The translations under genes and the position numbers were made by a program. Positions 1 through 10,136 of a stretch of 35,276 nt of DNA are shown piece after piece (position 1 is the stretch's first letter; each line of letters starts with the position of its first letter). The stretch spans positions 1-35,276 of the forward strand of contig CAKZPN010000003.1 of NCBI GenBank assembly GCA_937139335.1, in the 5' to 3' direction. Origin of the DNA: an uncultured Roseicyclus sp. (GTDB lineage: Bacteria; Pseudomonadota; Alphaproteobacteria; Rhodobacterales; Rhodobacteraceae). The notes below the pieces were generated by a model, which was given only the letters and a program-made list of their open reading frames with translations, searched no databases and was not told where the DNA came from.

Positions 1-394
1 ATTTGCCTGAGCCGTGGCCTGCGATGACGAGGTCGGTTCCGTACGGCTCAAGTCCGTGATCCGTACAGACCCGCCGCAGCCGGTTGGCGGCGAGCATCGG
101 CAAGGTGCAGTCCTGACCGAAGCTGACCAGTTGCGGCCCCACGCCATCCGCCAGCCGCTTGGGCAGCTGCACCTGCGTGAACCAGCCATCGGCCATGAAC
201 ATCGGATAGATCAGCGCGCCGGGGCGGTCTGCCGACAGCGCCTCGATCCGGCCTTCGGCGGCCAGTGTCACGCCGTCGATCCGCGCCTCAGGCAGATGCG
301 CCGCAACGGCCGCCGCAAGGGCGGCGATTTCCGCCTCGCCCACATCGGGGTTCGAGGGCTGGCCGTGGCTGACGATCAGGGCATCGAAGGTCAT
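1..394 (-). CDS. CbiX-like sirohydrochlorin chelatase family protein (partial)
   Basis: Reading leftwards from the ATG at 394, 131 codons stay open to the window edge, so the C-terminus is missing. The protein opens MTFDALIVSHGQPS. The SHGQ stretch near residues 9-12 and a later GHGSG near residues 127-131 resemble the two His-containing metal-site segments of CbiX/CbiK-type class II chelatases, which insert Co or Fe into sirohydrochlorin. The stretch between them (LIYPMFMADGWFTQVQLP) also looks like a CbiX repeat, where a His usually sits in the metal site. It lies 30 bp downstream of the SDR gene on the same strand and is probably co-transcribed. The family is inferred from motif resemblance. 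A real tetrapyrrole role is not shown by the neighbours, and many single-domain CbiX-like proteins have no assigned substrate. Confidence 0.65.
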   Translation of the reverse strand, partial: MTFDALIVSHGQPSNPDVGEAEIAALAAAVAAHLPEARIDGVTLAAEGRIEALSADRPGALIYPMFMADGWFTQVQLPKRLADGVGPQLVSFGQDCTLPMLAANRLRRVCTDHGLEPYGTDLVIAGHGSGK

Positions 395-424
395 GAAAGT
401 CTCCGGATTTGGTCCTGACGAGAC

Positions 425-1192
425 TTAGCGCGGGGCCATGCGGATGGCACCATCCAAGCGGATCACTTCGCCGTTGAGCATCGGGTTCTCGACGATATGG
501 CACACCAAAGCCGCGTATTCGCTCGGATGGCCCAGACGCGAGGGATTCGGCACCTGCGCGCCAAGGCTGTCCTGCACCTCTTGCGGCAAACCTTCGAGCA
601 TGGGTGTCTTGAAGAGCCCCGGCGCGATGGCGCAGACGCGGATGCCCAGTTGCGCCAGATCGCGGGCCATGGGCAGGGTCATGCCAACGATGCCGCCCTT
701 GGACGCCGCATAGGCCACCTGGCCGATCTGCCCGTCATAGGCGGCCACCGATGCGGTGTTGATGATCACGCCGCGCGCGCCGTCGGCATCGACCGGTTCG
801 GCGGCGGACATGCGGGTAGCGGCCTGGCTGGCGCAGTTGAAGCTGCCGATCAGGTTGATCCGGATCACCTTGTCGAACAGCGCCGGATCATGCGCCGCAC
901 CGCGCGACACGGTCTTTGCCGCCGGGCCGATGCCCGCGCAATTGACCAGCACGCGCGGTGTGCCCAGGGCTGCTTCCGCCGCCTCCATTGCCGCGGCGAC
1001 CGAGGCCGGGTCGGACACGTCCGTCCGCACGAAGATCCCGCCCAGCGCCTCGGCCTGCGCCGCGCCGCGGTCCTCGTCGAGGTCGAACAGCGCCAGCTTC
1101 ATGCCGCCCGCCGCCAGCCGTTTCGCGGTCGCGGCGCCCAGCCCCGACGCCCCGCCGGTGACGATGGCCATCATCCCGTCCCAAGTCTGCAT
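425..1192 (-). CDS. SDR family dehydrogenase, 3-hydroxyacyl-CoA dehydrogenase type 2 (HSD10/FadB2)-like
   Basis: This is a 255-residue classical short-chain dehydrogenase. The Rossmann cofactor motif TGGASGLG lies near residues 12-19, followed by an acidic residue in [10 protein letters not shown] that favours NAD(H). It has an NCAG motif and the catalytic Ser...Tyr-x3-Lys ([12 protein letters not shown], then YAASKGG). The C-terminal half ([14 protein letters not shown] and [15 protein letters not shown]) is typical of the HSD10/FadB2 group. That group oxidises 3-hydroxyacyl-CoA, often in branched-chain or fatty acid breakdown. The ATG at 1192 has a GGGAGG ribosome binding site about 8 nt upstream. 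It precedes the CbiX-like gene on the same strand and is divergent from the sulfatase gene. The substrate cannot be told from the neighbours. Confidence 0.85.
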   Translation of the reverse strand: MQTWDGMMAIVTGGASGLGAATAKRLAAGGMKLALFDLDEDRGAAQAEALGGIFVRTDVSDPASVAAAMEAAEAALGTPRVLVNCAGIGPAAKTVSRGAAHDPALFDKVIRINLIGSFNCASQAATRMSAAEPVDADGARGVIINTASVAAYDGQIGQVAYAASKGGIVGMTLPMARDLAQLGIRVCAIAPGLFKTPMLEGLPQEVQDSLGAQVPNPSRLGHPSEYAALVCHIVENPMLNGEVIRLDGAIRMAPR

Positions 1193-1354
1193 CCGTGGTC
1201 CTCCCGTTTTGCCCCCCGTTTGTGTGCCCTCGGCGCGTTTCCCGCAACCCTTTCAGGTCGGTGCCGGCGCCGGCTTGGGCGCGGCCGCTGGCACCGGCCC
1301 TGGACCTCGCCTAGGATCGCTGCGACACAGCCCGCAGCACGAGGCCCGCCGCCG

Positions 1355-3007
1355 ATGACCAAGCCGCCCAACATCCTGTGGATCATGGCCGACCAGTTGC
1401 GCTTCGATTACCTGAGCTGCTACGGGCACCCGCATCTGCAGACCCCGCATATCGACGCGCTGGCCGCCCGCGGCGTGCGGTTCACCAAGGCCTACGTGCA
1501 GTCGCCGGTCTGCGGCCCCTCGCGCATGTCGGCCTACACCGGGCGCTACATGCGCAGCCATGGGTCGACCTGGAACGGCATGCCGCTGCGCGTGGGCGAA
1601 CCGACGCTGGGCGACCACCTGCGCGAAGTGGGTGCGCGGGCCGTGCTGGTGGGCAAGACCCACATGATCGCCGACGCCGAGGGGATGGCCTGGCTGGGCA
1701 TCGACCCCGCCAGCGTGATCGGCGTGCAGCGGTCGGAATGCGGCTTTGACCCGTTCGAGCGCGATGACGGACTGCACCCCGATAGCCCGCGCCAGGCATG
1801 GTCGGCCTATGACGATTACCTGGTGTCCCACGGTTTCGCCTCGGCCAATCCCTGGGGCGACTTCGCCAATTCCGGCCTCGACGCCGAGGGCACGCGCCTG
1901 TCGGGCTGGCTGCTGAAGAATTCCCGCCTGCCCGCTGACATTCCCGAGCGGCACTCGGAAACAGCCTACATGACCGACCGCGCGATCGACTTCATGACCG
2001 AGGCGGCGGCGGACGGCAGGCCGTGGATGTGCCACCTGAGCTACATCAAGCCACACTGGCCCTATATCGTGCCCGCGCCCTACCACGACATGTATGACGA
2101 GACGCATATCGTGCCGCCGATCCGGTCGGAGGCCGAGCGCGCCACCGATCATCCGCTCCTGCGCGCCTATCTCGATGCCCGCGTCTGCCGCAGCTTTTCG
2201 CGCGACACAGTGCGCAAGACGGTCATCCCCGCCTACATGGGCCTGATCAAGCAGCTCGACGACAACCTCGGCCGGCTTTTCGCCTGGATGGACGCGGCGG
2301 GGTTGAGCGACGACACCATCATCGCCTTCACCTCGGATCACGGCGATTACTTGGGCGACCACTGGATGGGCGACAAGGATTTCTACCATGAGGTCGCGGT
2401 GAAGGTGCCCCTGATCCTCGCCGACCCGCGCGCCGAGGCCGATGCCACACGCGGCACCGTCAGCGACGCGCTGGTCGAGATGATCGACCTCGCCCCGACC
2501 TTCATGGCGGCGATGGGCTGTGCGGCCAAGCCCCATGTCGTCGAAGGCCGCGACCTGACCCCGATCCTGCACGGCACGGACGGGTTCTCGCGCCGCTACG
2601 CCATCAGCGAGCATGACTACCACTGGTCCGAGATGGCCCGCGCGCTGGAGGTGCCGCAGCAAGACGCCCGCACCGTGATGATCCATGACGGCCGCTGGAA
2701 ATACATCCGCTGCGAAGGCTTCCGCCCGGTGCTGTTCGATCTGCTGACCGACCCGCATGAGCTGTCCGACCTGGGCGCATCGCCCGCCCCCGAGCATGTC
2801 GAAGTGCGCGCGCGGATGGAGGCCGCGCTGCTGGATTGGGCGACGCGCCACCACAGCCGCGTCACCGCGACCCCGCAGGTTCTGGCCCGCCAGGGCGCCG
2901 CGGCCGAGGTCGGCATCCTGATCGGGTTCTGGGACGAGGCGGAGTACGAGGCCACGACCGGCAAGCCGTTTTCCAGCCTGAAACCCGTCGGACGCCCGCA
3001 CGATTAG
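1355..3007 (+). CDS. Sulfatase / phosphonate monoester hydrolase family protein
   Basis: This 550-residue enzyme belongs to the alkaline phosphatase superfamily. The N-terminus (NILWIMADQLRFDYL) supplies the metal-binding Asp13. C53-G-P-S-R57 is the CxPSR sulfatase signature, in which Cys would be converted to formylglycine. TSDHGDYLGDH around D328-H329 supplies further metal ligands. Relatives split sulfate esters, choline sulfate or phosphonate monoesters. The sequence alone does not decide between them. No signal peptide is visible, so it is probably cytoplasmic, as for choline sulfatases and phosphonate monoester hydrolases. The ATG at 1355 is chosen because the family always begins a few residues before the NILxIxxDQ motif; the long upstream open frame has no such similarity. 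No formylglycine-generating enzyme gene is nearby. The following SulP anion transporter might handle released anion, but that is inference. Confidence 0.85.
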   Translation: MTKPPNILWIMADQLRFDYLSCYGHPHLQTPHIDALAARGVRFTKAYVQSPVCGPSRMSAYTGRYMRSHGSTWNGMPLRVGEPTLGDHLREVGARAVLVGKTHMIADAEGMAWLGIDPASVIGVQRSECGFDPFERDDGLHPDSPRQAWSAYDDYLVSHGFASANPWGDFANSGLDAEGTRLSGWLLKNSRLPADIPERHSETAYMTDRAIDFMTEAAADGRPWMCHLSYIKPHWPYIVPAPYHDMYDETHIVPPIRSEAERATDHPLLRAYLDARVCRSFSRDTVRKTVIPAYMGLIKQLDDNLGRLFAWMDAAGLSDDTIIAFTSDHGDYLGDHWMGDKDFYHEVAVKVPLILADPRAEADATRGTVSDALVEMIDLAPTFMAAMGCAAKPHVVEGRDLTPILHGTDGFSRRYAISEHDYHWSEMARALEVPQQDARTVMIHDGRWKYIRCEGFRPVLFDLLTDPHELSDLGASPAPEHVEVRARMEAALLDWATRHHSRVTATPQVLARQGAAAEVGILIGFWDEAEYEATTGKPFSSLKPVGRPHD

Positions 3008-3182
3008 GCCAACCCTGTTGCCCTTTGCGGCAAAGCCCCTTATTCCGCAGCGCAGCGAACATGGACCCGGTCGATTTTCCGGGTGGCTCTTCCGGCCGCC
3101 GATCCGCCGGACAACGATTACCAACCGTGCATCTGCACGCTGGCCGCACAGCTTTCCGGCGGTCGGTATCGGACCCAACTTC

Positions 3183-4673
3183 ATGCTGTCTTTTGACGCC
3201 TACCGCAGCCAATGGCTCGGCAACATCCGTGGCGACCTGCTCGCCGGTCTGGTCGTGGCTCTGGCGCTGATCCCCGAGGCCATCGCCTTTTCCATCATCG
3301 CCGGTGTCGACCCCAAGGTCGGGCTCTACGCCAGCTTCTCCATCGCCGTCATCACCGCCATCGCCGGCGGGCGGCCGGGCATGATCTCGGCCGCGACCGC
3401 TGCGACGGCCGTGCTGATGGTCACGCTGGTGCGCGATCACGGGCTGGAATACCTGCTGGCCGCAAGCGTGCTGGCGGGGCTCCTGCAGATCGGGGCGGGC
3501 GTGCTCAGGCTTGGCTTCGTCATGCGCTACGTCTCGAAATCGGTGATGACCGGTTTCGTCAACGCGCTCGCCATCCTGATCTTCATGGCGCAACTGCCCG
3601 AGCTTGACCCGCGCGAGGTCACCTGGCTGACCTATGTGCTGGTCGCCGCCGGCCTTGCCATCATCTACCTCTTCCCGCTGCTGACCAGGGCCGTCCCCTC
3701 GCCCCTCGTCACCATAATCGTGCTGACCGCGCTGACGGTGGCGCTTGGTCTCGACGTGCGGACGGTGGGCGACATGGGCGCGCTGCCCGACACGCTGCCG
3801 ATGTTCCTGATCCCCGACATCCCGCTGAACTTCGAGACGCTGGCGATCATCTTTCCTTACTCCGTCGCCGTCGCCGTCGTGGGCCTGCTCGAAAGCCTGA
3901 TGACGCAGAACATCGTCGACGACCTGACCGACACGAAGTCGAGCCGCACCCAGGAATGCATCGGCCAGGGCCTTGCCAACACCGCCACCGGCTTCATCGG
4001 CGGCATGGCGGGCTGCGCGATGATCGGCCAGTCGATCATCAACGTGAAATCCGGCGGGCGCGGGCGGCTGTCGTGCTTCGTGGCCGGGGTGTTCCTGCTG
4101 ATCCTCGTCGTCGGCCTGGGCGACCTCGTCCGCATCATCCCGATGCCGGCGCTGGTGGCGATCATGATCATGGTGTCGATCGGCACCTTCTCGTGGTCCT
4201 CGATCAAGAACCTGCGCGTGCATCCGCGCTCGTCCTCTCTCGTGATGCTGGCGACGGTGGCGACAGTCGTCTACACTCACAACCTCGCCATCGGCGTGCT
4301 GGTCGGCGTGCTGCTCTCGGGCATCTTCTTTGCCGGCAAGATTGCGCAGCTGTTCAGCGTCCGGTCCGAGATCAGCGCCGATGGCCGCCTGCGCACCTAC
4401 CATGTGGAGGGGCAGTTGTTCTACGGCTCGGTGGAGGATTTCATGGATGCCTTCGACTTCCGCGAAGCGACCGAGCGCGTCGTCATCGACGTGAGCCGCG
4501 CGCATATCTGGGATATTTCCAGCGTGCAGGCGCTCGACATGGCGATTCTCAAATTCCGCCGTGACGGCGCCGAGGTGGAGGTGGTCGGCATGAACACCGC
4601 GACCGAGACCCTGGTCGACCGGCTCGCCATTCACGACAAGCCGGGCGCCATGGATGCGCTCAGCGGACATTGA
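3183..4673 (+). CDS. SulP family inorganic anion transporter with STAS domain
   Basis: This 496-residue inner-membrane protein starts with the SulP signature after a short cytoplasmic segment ([18 protein letters not shown]). Many hydrophobic helices run to about residue 385, followed by a C-terminal STAS domain (about 395-490) containing [10 protein letters not shown]. SulP proteins move sulfate, bicarbonate or other anions, usually with Na+ or H+. The substrate is not deducible here. The ATG at 3183 is chosen because the open frame upstream is Pro/Arg-rich and unlike the family; no clear Shine-Dalgarno is seen. A universal stress protein gene follows within 15 bp, so the two are probably one operon. 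The pairing of SulP with a Usp protein recurs in bacteria and may mean regulation of transport. The 175-bp gap upstream (3008-3182) shows no confident promoter. Confidence 0.9.
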   Translation: MLSFDAYRSQWLGNIRGDLLAGLVVALALIPEAIAFSIIAGVDPKVGLYASFSIAVITAIAGGRPGMISAATAATAVLMVTLVRDHGLEYLLAASVLAGLLQIGAGVLRLGFVMRYVSKSVMTGFVNALAILIFMAQLPELDPREVTWLTYVLVAAGLAIIYLFPLLTRAVPSPLVTIIVLTALTVALGLDVRTVGDMGALPDTLPMFLIPDIPLNFETLAIIFPYSVAVAVVGLLESLMTQNIVDDLTDTKSSRTQECIGQGLANTATGFIGGMAGCAMIGQSIINVKSGGRGRLSCFVAGVFLLILVVGLGDLVRIIPMPALVAIMIMVSIGTFSWSSIKNLRVHPRSSSLVMLATVATVVYTHNLAIGVLVGVLLSGIFFAGKIAQLFSVRSEISADGRLRTYHVEGQLFYGSVEDFMDAFDFREATERVVIDVSRAHIWDISSVQALDMAILKFRRDGAEVEVVGMNTATETLVDRLAIHDKPGAMDALSGH

Positions 4674-4687
4674 GAGAAGGGATGGGC

Positions 4688-5542
4688 ATGACAGGCAAGA
4701 TCATCGCGCTGGTCGATGGCTCGATCTATTCGGAAAGCGTCTGCCACCACGCGGCGTGGATATCGCAGCGCACCGGCGCACCGGTGGAGCTGATCCACGT
4801 CCTCGGCCGCCGCGAAGGCTCGGGCAGCGCCGATCTGTCGGGCTCGATCCGGCTCGGCGCACGCACCGCGTTGTTGCAGGACCTGGCCGATCTGGACGCC
4901 CAGCGCGCGAAGCTCGTCAGCCATCGGGGCCGCGCCATCCTCGAGGATGCGCGCGCTATTGTGGACCGCGACGGTGTCAGTGAGATCACCACGCGCCTGC
5001 GCCATGGCGATGTGGTCGAGACCATCGAAGAGATCGAGGAGGACGCCCGCGTCATCCTGATCGGTAAACGCGGCGAGGCGGCGGATTTCGCCAAGGGGCA
5101 CCTCGGCTCCAACCTCGAGCGGATAGTCCGCGCGGCGCACCGGCCGGTCTTCGTCGCCGCGCGCGCCTTCAAGCCGATCGAGACGGTTCTCGTCGCTTAT
5201 GACGGCGGACGCTCCGCGATGAAGGCCATCGACCACATCGCGAGCAGCCCGCTGTTTCAGGGTCTGCCGGTGACGGTGGTAACGGTTGGCCCGGACACGG
5301 TCGAGGCCCGCACCGGGCTGGAGGACGTCAAGGCGCAGCTTGCCGCCGCCGGGCTGGCCGCCGACACCCGGATCATCCCCGGCCAGCCCGACGCGGAACT
5401 GGGCAAGCTGGTCGACGACGAAGGCTTTGGCATGCTGGTGATGGGCGCCTATGGCCACTCGCGCATCCGCAGCCTCGTCGTCGGATCGACCACGACCGAG
5501 ATGATGCGCTCCTGCAAGGTGCCGGTCGTCCTGATGCGCTGA
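4688..5542 (+). CDS. Universal stress protein with two UspA domains
   Basis: This 284-residue cytoplasmic protein has two tandem Usp folds (about 1-145 and 160-284). The second ends in GAYGHSRIRSLVVGSTT, which matches the ATP-binding pattern G-2x-G-9x-G-S/T exactly. The first has the similar GKRGEAADFAKGHLGS with one extra residue in the spacer, so nucleotide binding there is less sure. The ATG at 4688 is preferred because an AGAAGG ribosome binding site lies 7 nt upstream. An ATG at 4682 and a TTG at 4670 are in frame but sit too close to, or before, that site. It follows the SulP gene directly and is probably translated from the same mRNA. Confidence 0.85.
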   Translation: MTGKIIALVDGSIYSESVCHHAAWISQRTGAPVELIHVLGRREGSGSADLSGSIRLGARTALLQDLADLDAQRAKLVSHRGRAILEDARAIVDRDGVSEITTRLRHGDVVETIEEIEEDARVILIGKRGEAADFAKGHLGSNLERIVRAAHRPVFVAARAFKPIETVLVAYDGGRSAMKAIDHIASSPLFQGLPVTVVTVGPDTVEARTGLEDVKAQLAAAGLAADTRIIPGQPDAELGKLVDDEGFGMLVMGAYGHSRIRSLVVGSTTTEMMRSCKVPVVLMR

Positions 5543-5609
5543 CAGCGACGGGTGGCAAAGTCTTGCCGGCGGGTTTGAACATTCGCACCGAGACCGTAGA
5601 TTGAAGACC

Positions 5610-6071
5610 ATGACACACGCCCTCGCCCTCCCCGCCCGAACCGGCCTTCCGGCCCTGTCCCTCACCCGGTTGATCGAGCGCCTGCCGTTTCGCGACATGG
5701 CCATGGCGGCCTTCATCGTCATCGCCGCCTCGGCCGTCCTGCACGCGCAGGAACGGCTGGAGGAATGGTCGCAGGCCTGGATGCCGACCGAACTTGCGGT
5801 GCCGGAAGACGCGGAGCTTCTGACGGATCGCGAAGTCGGCTCCACCGTGCGCATGTTCTCCTTCGCGACGGCGCAGGATGTCGAAGCGCTGTTCGCAGAC
5901 TGGGAAGTCGCGCTGGAGAGCGGCGGGTTCCAGATCGACCAGTCGCCGGACGAATTGCTGGAACGCTCGATCGAATTTTCCGGAACCGGCATCACCAACG
6001 CCAAGATCGTCGCCGGTCACACCGACGGCGATGGCCGCACGGTGATCGAGGTCGACGCGACGCTGGAATGA
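5610..6071 (+). CDS. Conserved-looking small membrane-anchored protein, unknown function
   Basis: This 153-residue protein was not recognised. Residues about 28-46 (DMAMAAFIVIAASAVLHA) form one hydrophobic helix preceded by basic residues, so it is probably an N-terminal membrane anchor. The rest is acidic and soluble (LFADWEVALESGGFQI, then a C-terminal VIEVDATLE) and would lie in the periplasm. The ATG at 5610 is chosen; a TTG at 5601 is in frame. Its stop overlaps a possible ATG of the next gene (ATGA at 6068-6071), so the two are likely translationally coupled even if the isomerase starts slightly later. Confidence 0.6.
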   Translation: MTHALALPARTGLPALSLTRLIERLPFRDMAMAAFIVIAASAVLHAQERLEEWSQAWMPTELAVPEDAELLTDREVGSTVRMFSFATAQDVEALFADWEVALESGGFQIDQSPDELLERSIEFSGTGITNAKIVAGHTDGDGRTVIEVDATLE

Positions 6072-6088
6072 CGGCGCAAGGGGCGGGA

Positions 6089-6868
6089 ATGCCGGGCTTC
6101 TCTGCCAATCTGGGGTTTCTCTGGACCGACCTGCTGCTGCCCGACGCGATCCGTGCGGCGGCGCGGGCCGGGTTTGCGGCGGTCGAATGCCACTGGCCTT
6201 ATGACACACCGCCGGAGGCCGTCCTTGCGGCGCTGCGCGAGACCGGCCTGCCGATGCTGAGCCTGAACACCCGCCGCGGCGACGTGGCGGCCGGCGACAA
6301 CGGTCTGGCCGCCCTGCCCGGTCGCGAACCCGAGGCGCGTGCGGACATCGACGAGGCGCTGGACTACGCCGCCGCCCTCGACGCGCAGGCGGTGCACGTG
6401 ATGGCCGGTAATGCCGCGGGGCCGGAGGCGCGGGCGACCTTTCTCGCCAACCTGCGTTACGCCTGTGATCGCGCCGCGGGTCGCATGATCCTGATCGAAC
6501 CACTGAACCGCCACGACGCGCCGGGCTACTTCCTGCGCACGACCGATCAGGCGCGGGAGATCATCGCGGACATCGCCGCGCCGAACCTCAAGCTGATGTT
6601 CGATTGCTACCATGTCGGTCGCACCGAGGGCGACGTGACCACCCGGCTGACCGACCTCCTGCCGCTGATCGGCCATGTGCAATTCGCCGGCGTCCCCGAC
6701 CGCGGCCCGCCCGACCGGGGCGAGCTGCACTACCCGACTATCTTCGCCGCCCTCGACGCACTTGGCTGGACCCGGTCTCTCGGCGCGGAATACCGGCCGG
6801 ATGGCGCGACCGAGGCGGGCCTCGGCTGGATGCGCGACGCCGCGCCGCCTCAGCCCAGCGCGGCCTGA
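6089..6868 (+). CDS. Hydroxypyruvate isomerase-like TIM-barrel enzyme
   Basis: This 259-residue protein of the xylose isomerase-like TIM-barrel superfamily is the same size as E. coli Hyi (258). The start FSANLGFLWTD matches the F-x-A-N-L opening of Hyi proteins. ILIEPLNRHDAPGYFL carries the metal-binding Glu, KLMFDCYHVGRTEGD has the D-x-Y-H segment, and GHVQFAGVPDR plus GAEYRPDG supply the later metal ligands. Hyi converts hydroxypyruvate and tartronate semialdehyde in glyoxylate metabolism. Related proteins act on other 2-keto acids or sugars, so the substrate is inferred. The ATG at 6089 has AAGGGG 6 nt upstream and gives the family's usual N-terminus. The ATG at 6068, overlapping the previous stop, would add seven residues. 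The 3' end overlaps the convergent pcaQ 3' end by 19 bp. Confidence 0.8.
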   Translation: MPGFSANLGFLWTDLLLPDAIRAAARAGFAAVECHWPYDTPPEAVLAALRETGLPMLSLNTRRGDVAAGDNGLAALPGREPEARADIDEALDYAAALDAQAVHVMAGNAAGPEARATFLANLRYACDRAAGRMILIEPLNRHDAPGYFLRTTDQAREIIADIAAPNLKLMFDCYHVGRTEGDVTTRLTDLLPLIGHVQFAGVPDRGPPDRGELHYPTIFAALDALGWTRSLGAEYRPDGATEAGLGWMRDAAPPQPSAA

Positions 6869-7752
6869 TCCAGCACCCTCGCAAAGGCACGGAACGCGGC
6901 CGAGGGCACGTCGTCAGCCAGGCTCATCACGCCCACCGCGCCCAGCGTCGGGGCGGTGTCGATGTCCAGCCGCACCAGACGCCGCTCCGCGATGTCTTGC
7001 GCCACGACGCCCCGGCTGATGACCCAGACCGCGCGCGGGTCGGCCAGCGTCAGAGCGCGACCAAAGGCAGCCGATGCGGTCTCGATCCGGTTGCCGAACA
7101 GCGGCACGCCGCGCGCGATCAGCATTCGCGCGACCAGCGGGCGGATCGCGGATTCGGGCGGCGGGTAGAGCACGCGGAACGGCTCCAAGTCCTCGAACCG
7201 TCCCACGCCCGCCGCCGGGCTGCCGGGCGCCGCGACCACCACGACCTCCTCGGAATAAAGCTGCCGGAACACGAGCCCCTGCATCGTCTGCGGCCGCCCC
7301 AGGCGCCCGACCACAAGGTCCAGCCGCCCCGACCGCAACCGCGCGGTCAGATCCTCGTGGGTGCCCTCGTGGACCTCGACCAGCGTGTCGGGGTTTTCCC
7401 CGGCGAAGGCCAGAACGGCGCGCGGCAACAGGTCCGAGGCGACGCTGGGCAGGCCGCCGACCCTCAGATGCGTGGCGCCCGTCCCCGCGGCCCGCACGCT
7501 GCGCAGCCCGTGGCGCAGGGCGGCGGTGCTCTGCTCCGCGAATTGCAGGAATACCGTGCCATGCTGCGTCAGCCGCACGCCCGAGCGGTCGCGTTCCATA
7601 AGCGTGACGCCAAGGATCTCCTCCAGCTCCTTCAGCGTCTTGGAAATCGCGGGCTGTGTCAGGTGCAGCTGCTCGGCCGCGCGCTTCAGGCTGCCCGCCC
7701 GCGCGATGGCGCTGAAGGCATCGAGGTGCCGGAACTTGATGCGGCGGTCCAT
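6850..7752 (-). CDS. pcaQ: LysR-type regulator PcaQ
   Basis: This 300-residue LysR-type transcription factor begins MDRRIKFRHLDAF, the typical PcaQ N-terminus. A winged helix-turn-helix follows (RAAEQLHLTQPAISKTLKELE, residues about 20-41), then a periplasmic-binding-protein-like effector domain. PcaQ in rhizobia and roseobacters activates protocatechuate genes with beta-carboxymuconate or beta-ketoadipate-type inducers. The start at 7752 has AGGA five nt upstream (CAGGAAAGTC-ATG) and fits the family. An in-frame ATG at 7782 would add ten residues unlike the family. It is divergent from pobA and the pca genes across a 91-bp gap containing an inverted repeat, so it most likely controls both directions. 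Confidence 0.88.
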   Translation of the reverse strand: MDRRIKFRHLDAFSAIARAGSLKRAAEQLHLTQPAISKTLKELEEILGVTLMERDRSGVRLTQHGTVFLQFAEQSTAALRHGLRSVRAAGTGATHLRVGGLPSVASDLLPRAVLAFAGENPDTLVEVHEGTHEDLTARLRSGRLDLVVGRLGRPQTMQGLVFRQLYSEEVVVVAAPGSPAAGVGRFEDLEPFRVLYPPPESAIRPLVARMLIARGVPLFGNRIETASAAFGRALTLADPRAVWVISRGVVAQDIAERRLVRLDIDTAPTLGAVGVMSLADDVPSAAFRAFARVLDQAALG

Positions 7753-7771
7753 GACTTTCCTGAATCGATAA

Positions 7772-7797
7772 GCAAAATTCATAAATCTTCATTTTGC
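7772..7797. promoter_or_regulatory. Putative PcaQ operator in the pcaQ-pobA gap
   Basis: GCAAAAT (7772-7778) and ATTTTGC (7791-7797) form a perfect 7-bp inverted repeat with a 12-nt AT-rich spacer. It lies about midway between the two divergent genes. It is the only strong dyad in the 91-bp gap and sits where a LysR regulator should bind. It does not match the rhizobial PcaQ site described as ATAACC-N4-GGTTAA, so the assignment to PcaQ is inference from position. Confidence 0.45.
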
Positions 7798-7843
7798 ATG
7801 TCCAAGTCAACATGCCACAACAGGTCGGGAGAGGGAGGATGCG

Positions 7844-9013
7844 GTGAAGACCCAGGTCGCGATCATCGGTGGCGGGCCATCCGGGCTGTTGCTGGCGCAG
7901 CTCCTGCTGCGCCACGGCATCGACAGCGTGGTGCTGGAGCGCAAGACCAAGAAATACGTCCTCGGCCGCATCCGCGCCGGCGTGCTGGAACAGGGCCTCG
8001 TGCGCCTGATGGAGGAGGCCGGCTGCGCCGAGCGTCTGCACGCCGAGGGGCATGTTCATGACGGCACCCTGATCGCCTACGGAGACGAGATGTTCCGCAT
8101 CGACTTCACCGCGCTGACCGGCACGCCCGTCATCGTCTACGGCCAGACCGAGCTGACCCGCGACCTTTACGCGGCGCGCGAGGCGGCGGGTGGGTCAATC
8201 GAATTCGAGGTGGAGGATGTCGCGATCCACGGCGCCGACACCGACGCGCCTCATGTAACCTACCGCAAGGACGGCAGCGACCACCGCCTCGACTGCGATT
8301 TCGTCGCCGGCTGCGACGGGTTTCACGGCATCAGCCGCCAAACCATCCCGCTCGACGTGCGGCGGGAGTATGAAAAGGTCTACCCCTTCGGCTGGCTCGG
8401 CATCCTCAGCGAGACGCCGCCGGTGAACGAGGAACTGATCTACGCCAATTCCCCCCGCGGCTTCGCGCTCTGTTCCATGCGCAACGAGAACCTCAGCCGC
8501 TACTACATCCAGTGTTCGCTCAGCGACAAACCTGAGGACTGGACCGATGACGCCTTCTGGCAGGAGCTGGAACGCCGCATCCCCGCCGACCAGGCCGCGC
8601 GGCTCGTCACCGGCCCGTCCATCGAGAAATCCATCGCGCCGCTGCGCTCCTTCGTGACCGAGCCGATGCGCTGGGGGCGGTTGTTCCTGTGCGGCGACGC
8701 CGCCCATATCGTGCCGCCGACCGGCGCCAAGGGGCTGAACACCGCCGCCTCGGATGTGCACTACCTCAACTCCGGGCTCCGCGCCTTCTACGAGACCGGC
8801 GCGACCGATGGGATCGACAGCTACTCCGCCCGTGCGCTGGCCCGGGTCTGGAAGGCGGAGCGGTTCAGCTGGTGGTTCTCCAGCCTGATGCACCGCTATC
8901 CCGACCAGTCGGACTTCGACCTGAAGATCCAAGTCGCCGACCTCGACTTCCTGCGCACGAACGAGGCCGCGCATAAGGCGATGGCCGAGAATTACGTCGG
9001 GCTCCCCTATTGA
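7844..9013 (+). CDS. pobA: 4-hydroxybenzoate 3-monooxygenase
   Basis: This 389-residue flavoprotein has the usual length for PobA. The FAD motif GGGPSG lies at residues 9-14, the DG motif in GCDGFHGIS near 158-166, and the GD motif in CGDAAHIVPPTGAKG from residue 283. This enzyme hydroxylates 4-hydroxybenzoate to protocatechuate with NAD(P)H and O2. The start is GTG at 7844, with GGGAGG about 6 nt upstream; the nearby ATG at 7839 is out of frame. It stands first in a run with pcaC, pcaH, pcaG and the DUF849 gene, which together consume its product. In many relatives pcaD occupies a place near here, but no pcaD is present. Confidence 0.95.
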   Translation: MKTQVAIIGGGPSGLLLAQLLLRHGIDSVVLERKTKKYVLGRIRAGVLEQGLVRLMEEAGCAERLHAEGHVHDGTLIAYGDEMFRIDFTALTGTPVIVYGQTELTRDLYAAREAAGGSIEFEVEDVAIHGADTDAPHVTYRKDGSDHRLDCDFVAGCDGFHGISRQTIPLDVRREYEKVYPFGWLGILSETPPVNEELIYANSPRGFALCSMRNENLSRYYIQCSLSDKPEDWTDDAFWQELERRIPADQAARLVTGPSIEKSIAPLRSFVTEPMRWGRLFLCGDAAHIVPPTGAKGLNTAASDVHYLNSGLRAFYETGATDGIDSYSARALARVWKAERFSWWFSSLMHRYPDQSDFDLKIQVADLDFLRTNEAAHKAMAENYVGLPY

Positions 9014-9032
9014 TGCCGCCGGAAAGGACAAG

Positions 9033-10135
<1,103 letters not shown>

Positions 10136-10136
10136 G

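Noticed and set aside
1253..3184. A 643-residue minus-strand frame opposite the sulfatase
   Set aside because: Long antisense frames are expected in GC-rich DNA; the text is rich in Arg, Gly, His and has no family features, while the plus strand codes for a clear sulfatase.
2862..4670. A 602-residue minus-strand frame opposite the SulP gene
   Set aside because: Low-complexity charged text rich in Asp, His, Arg and Gln, a shadow of the hydrophobic SulP helices.
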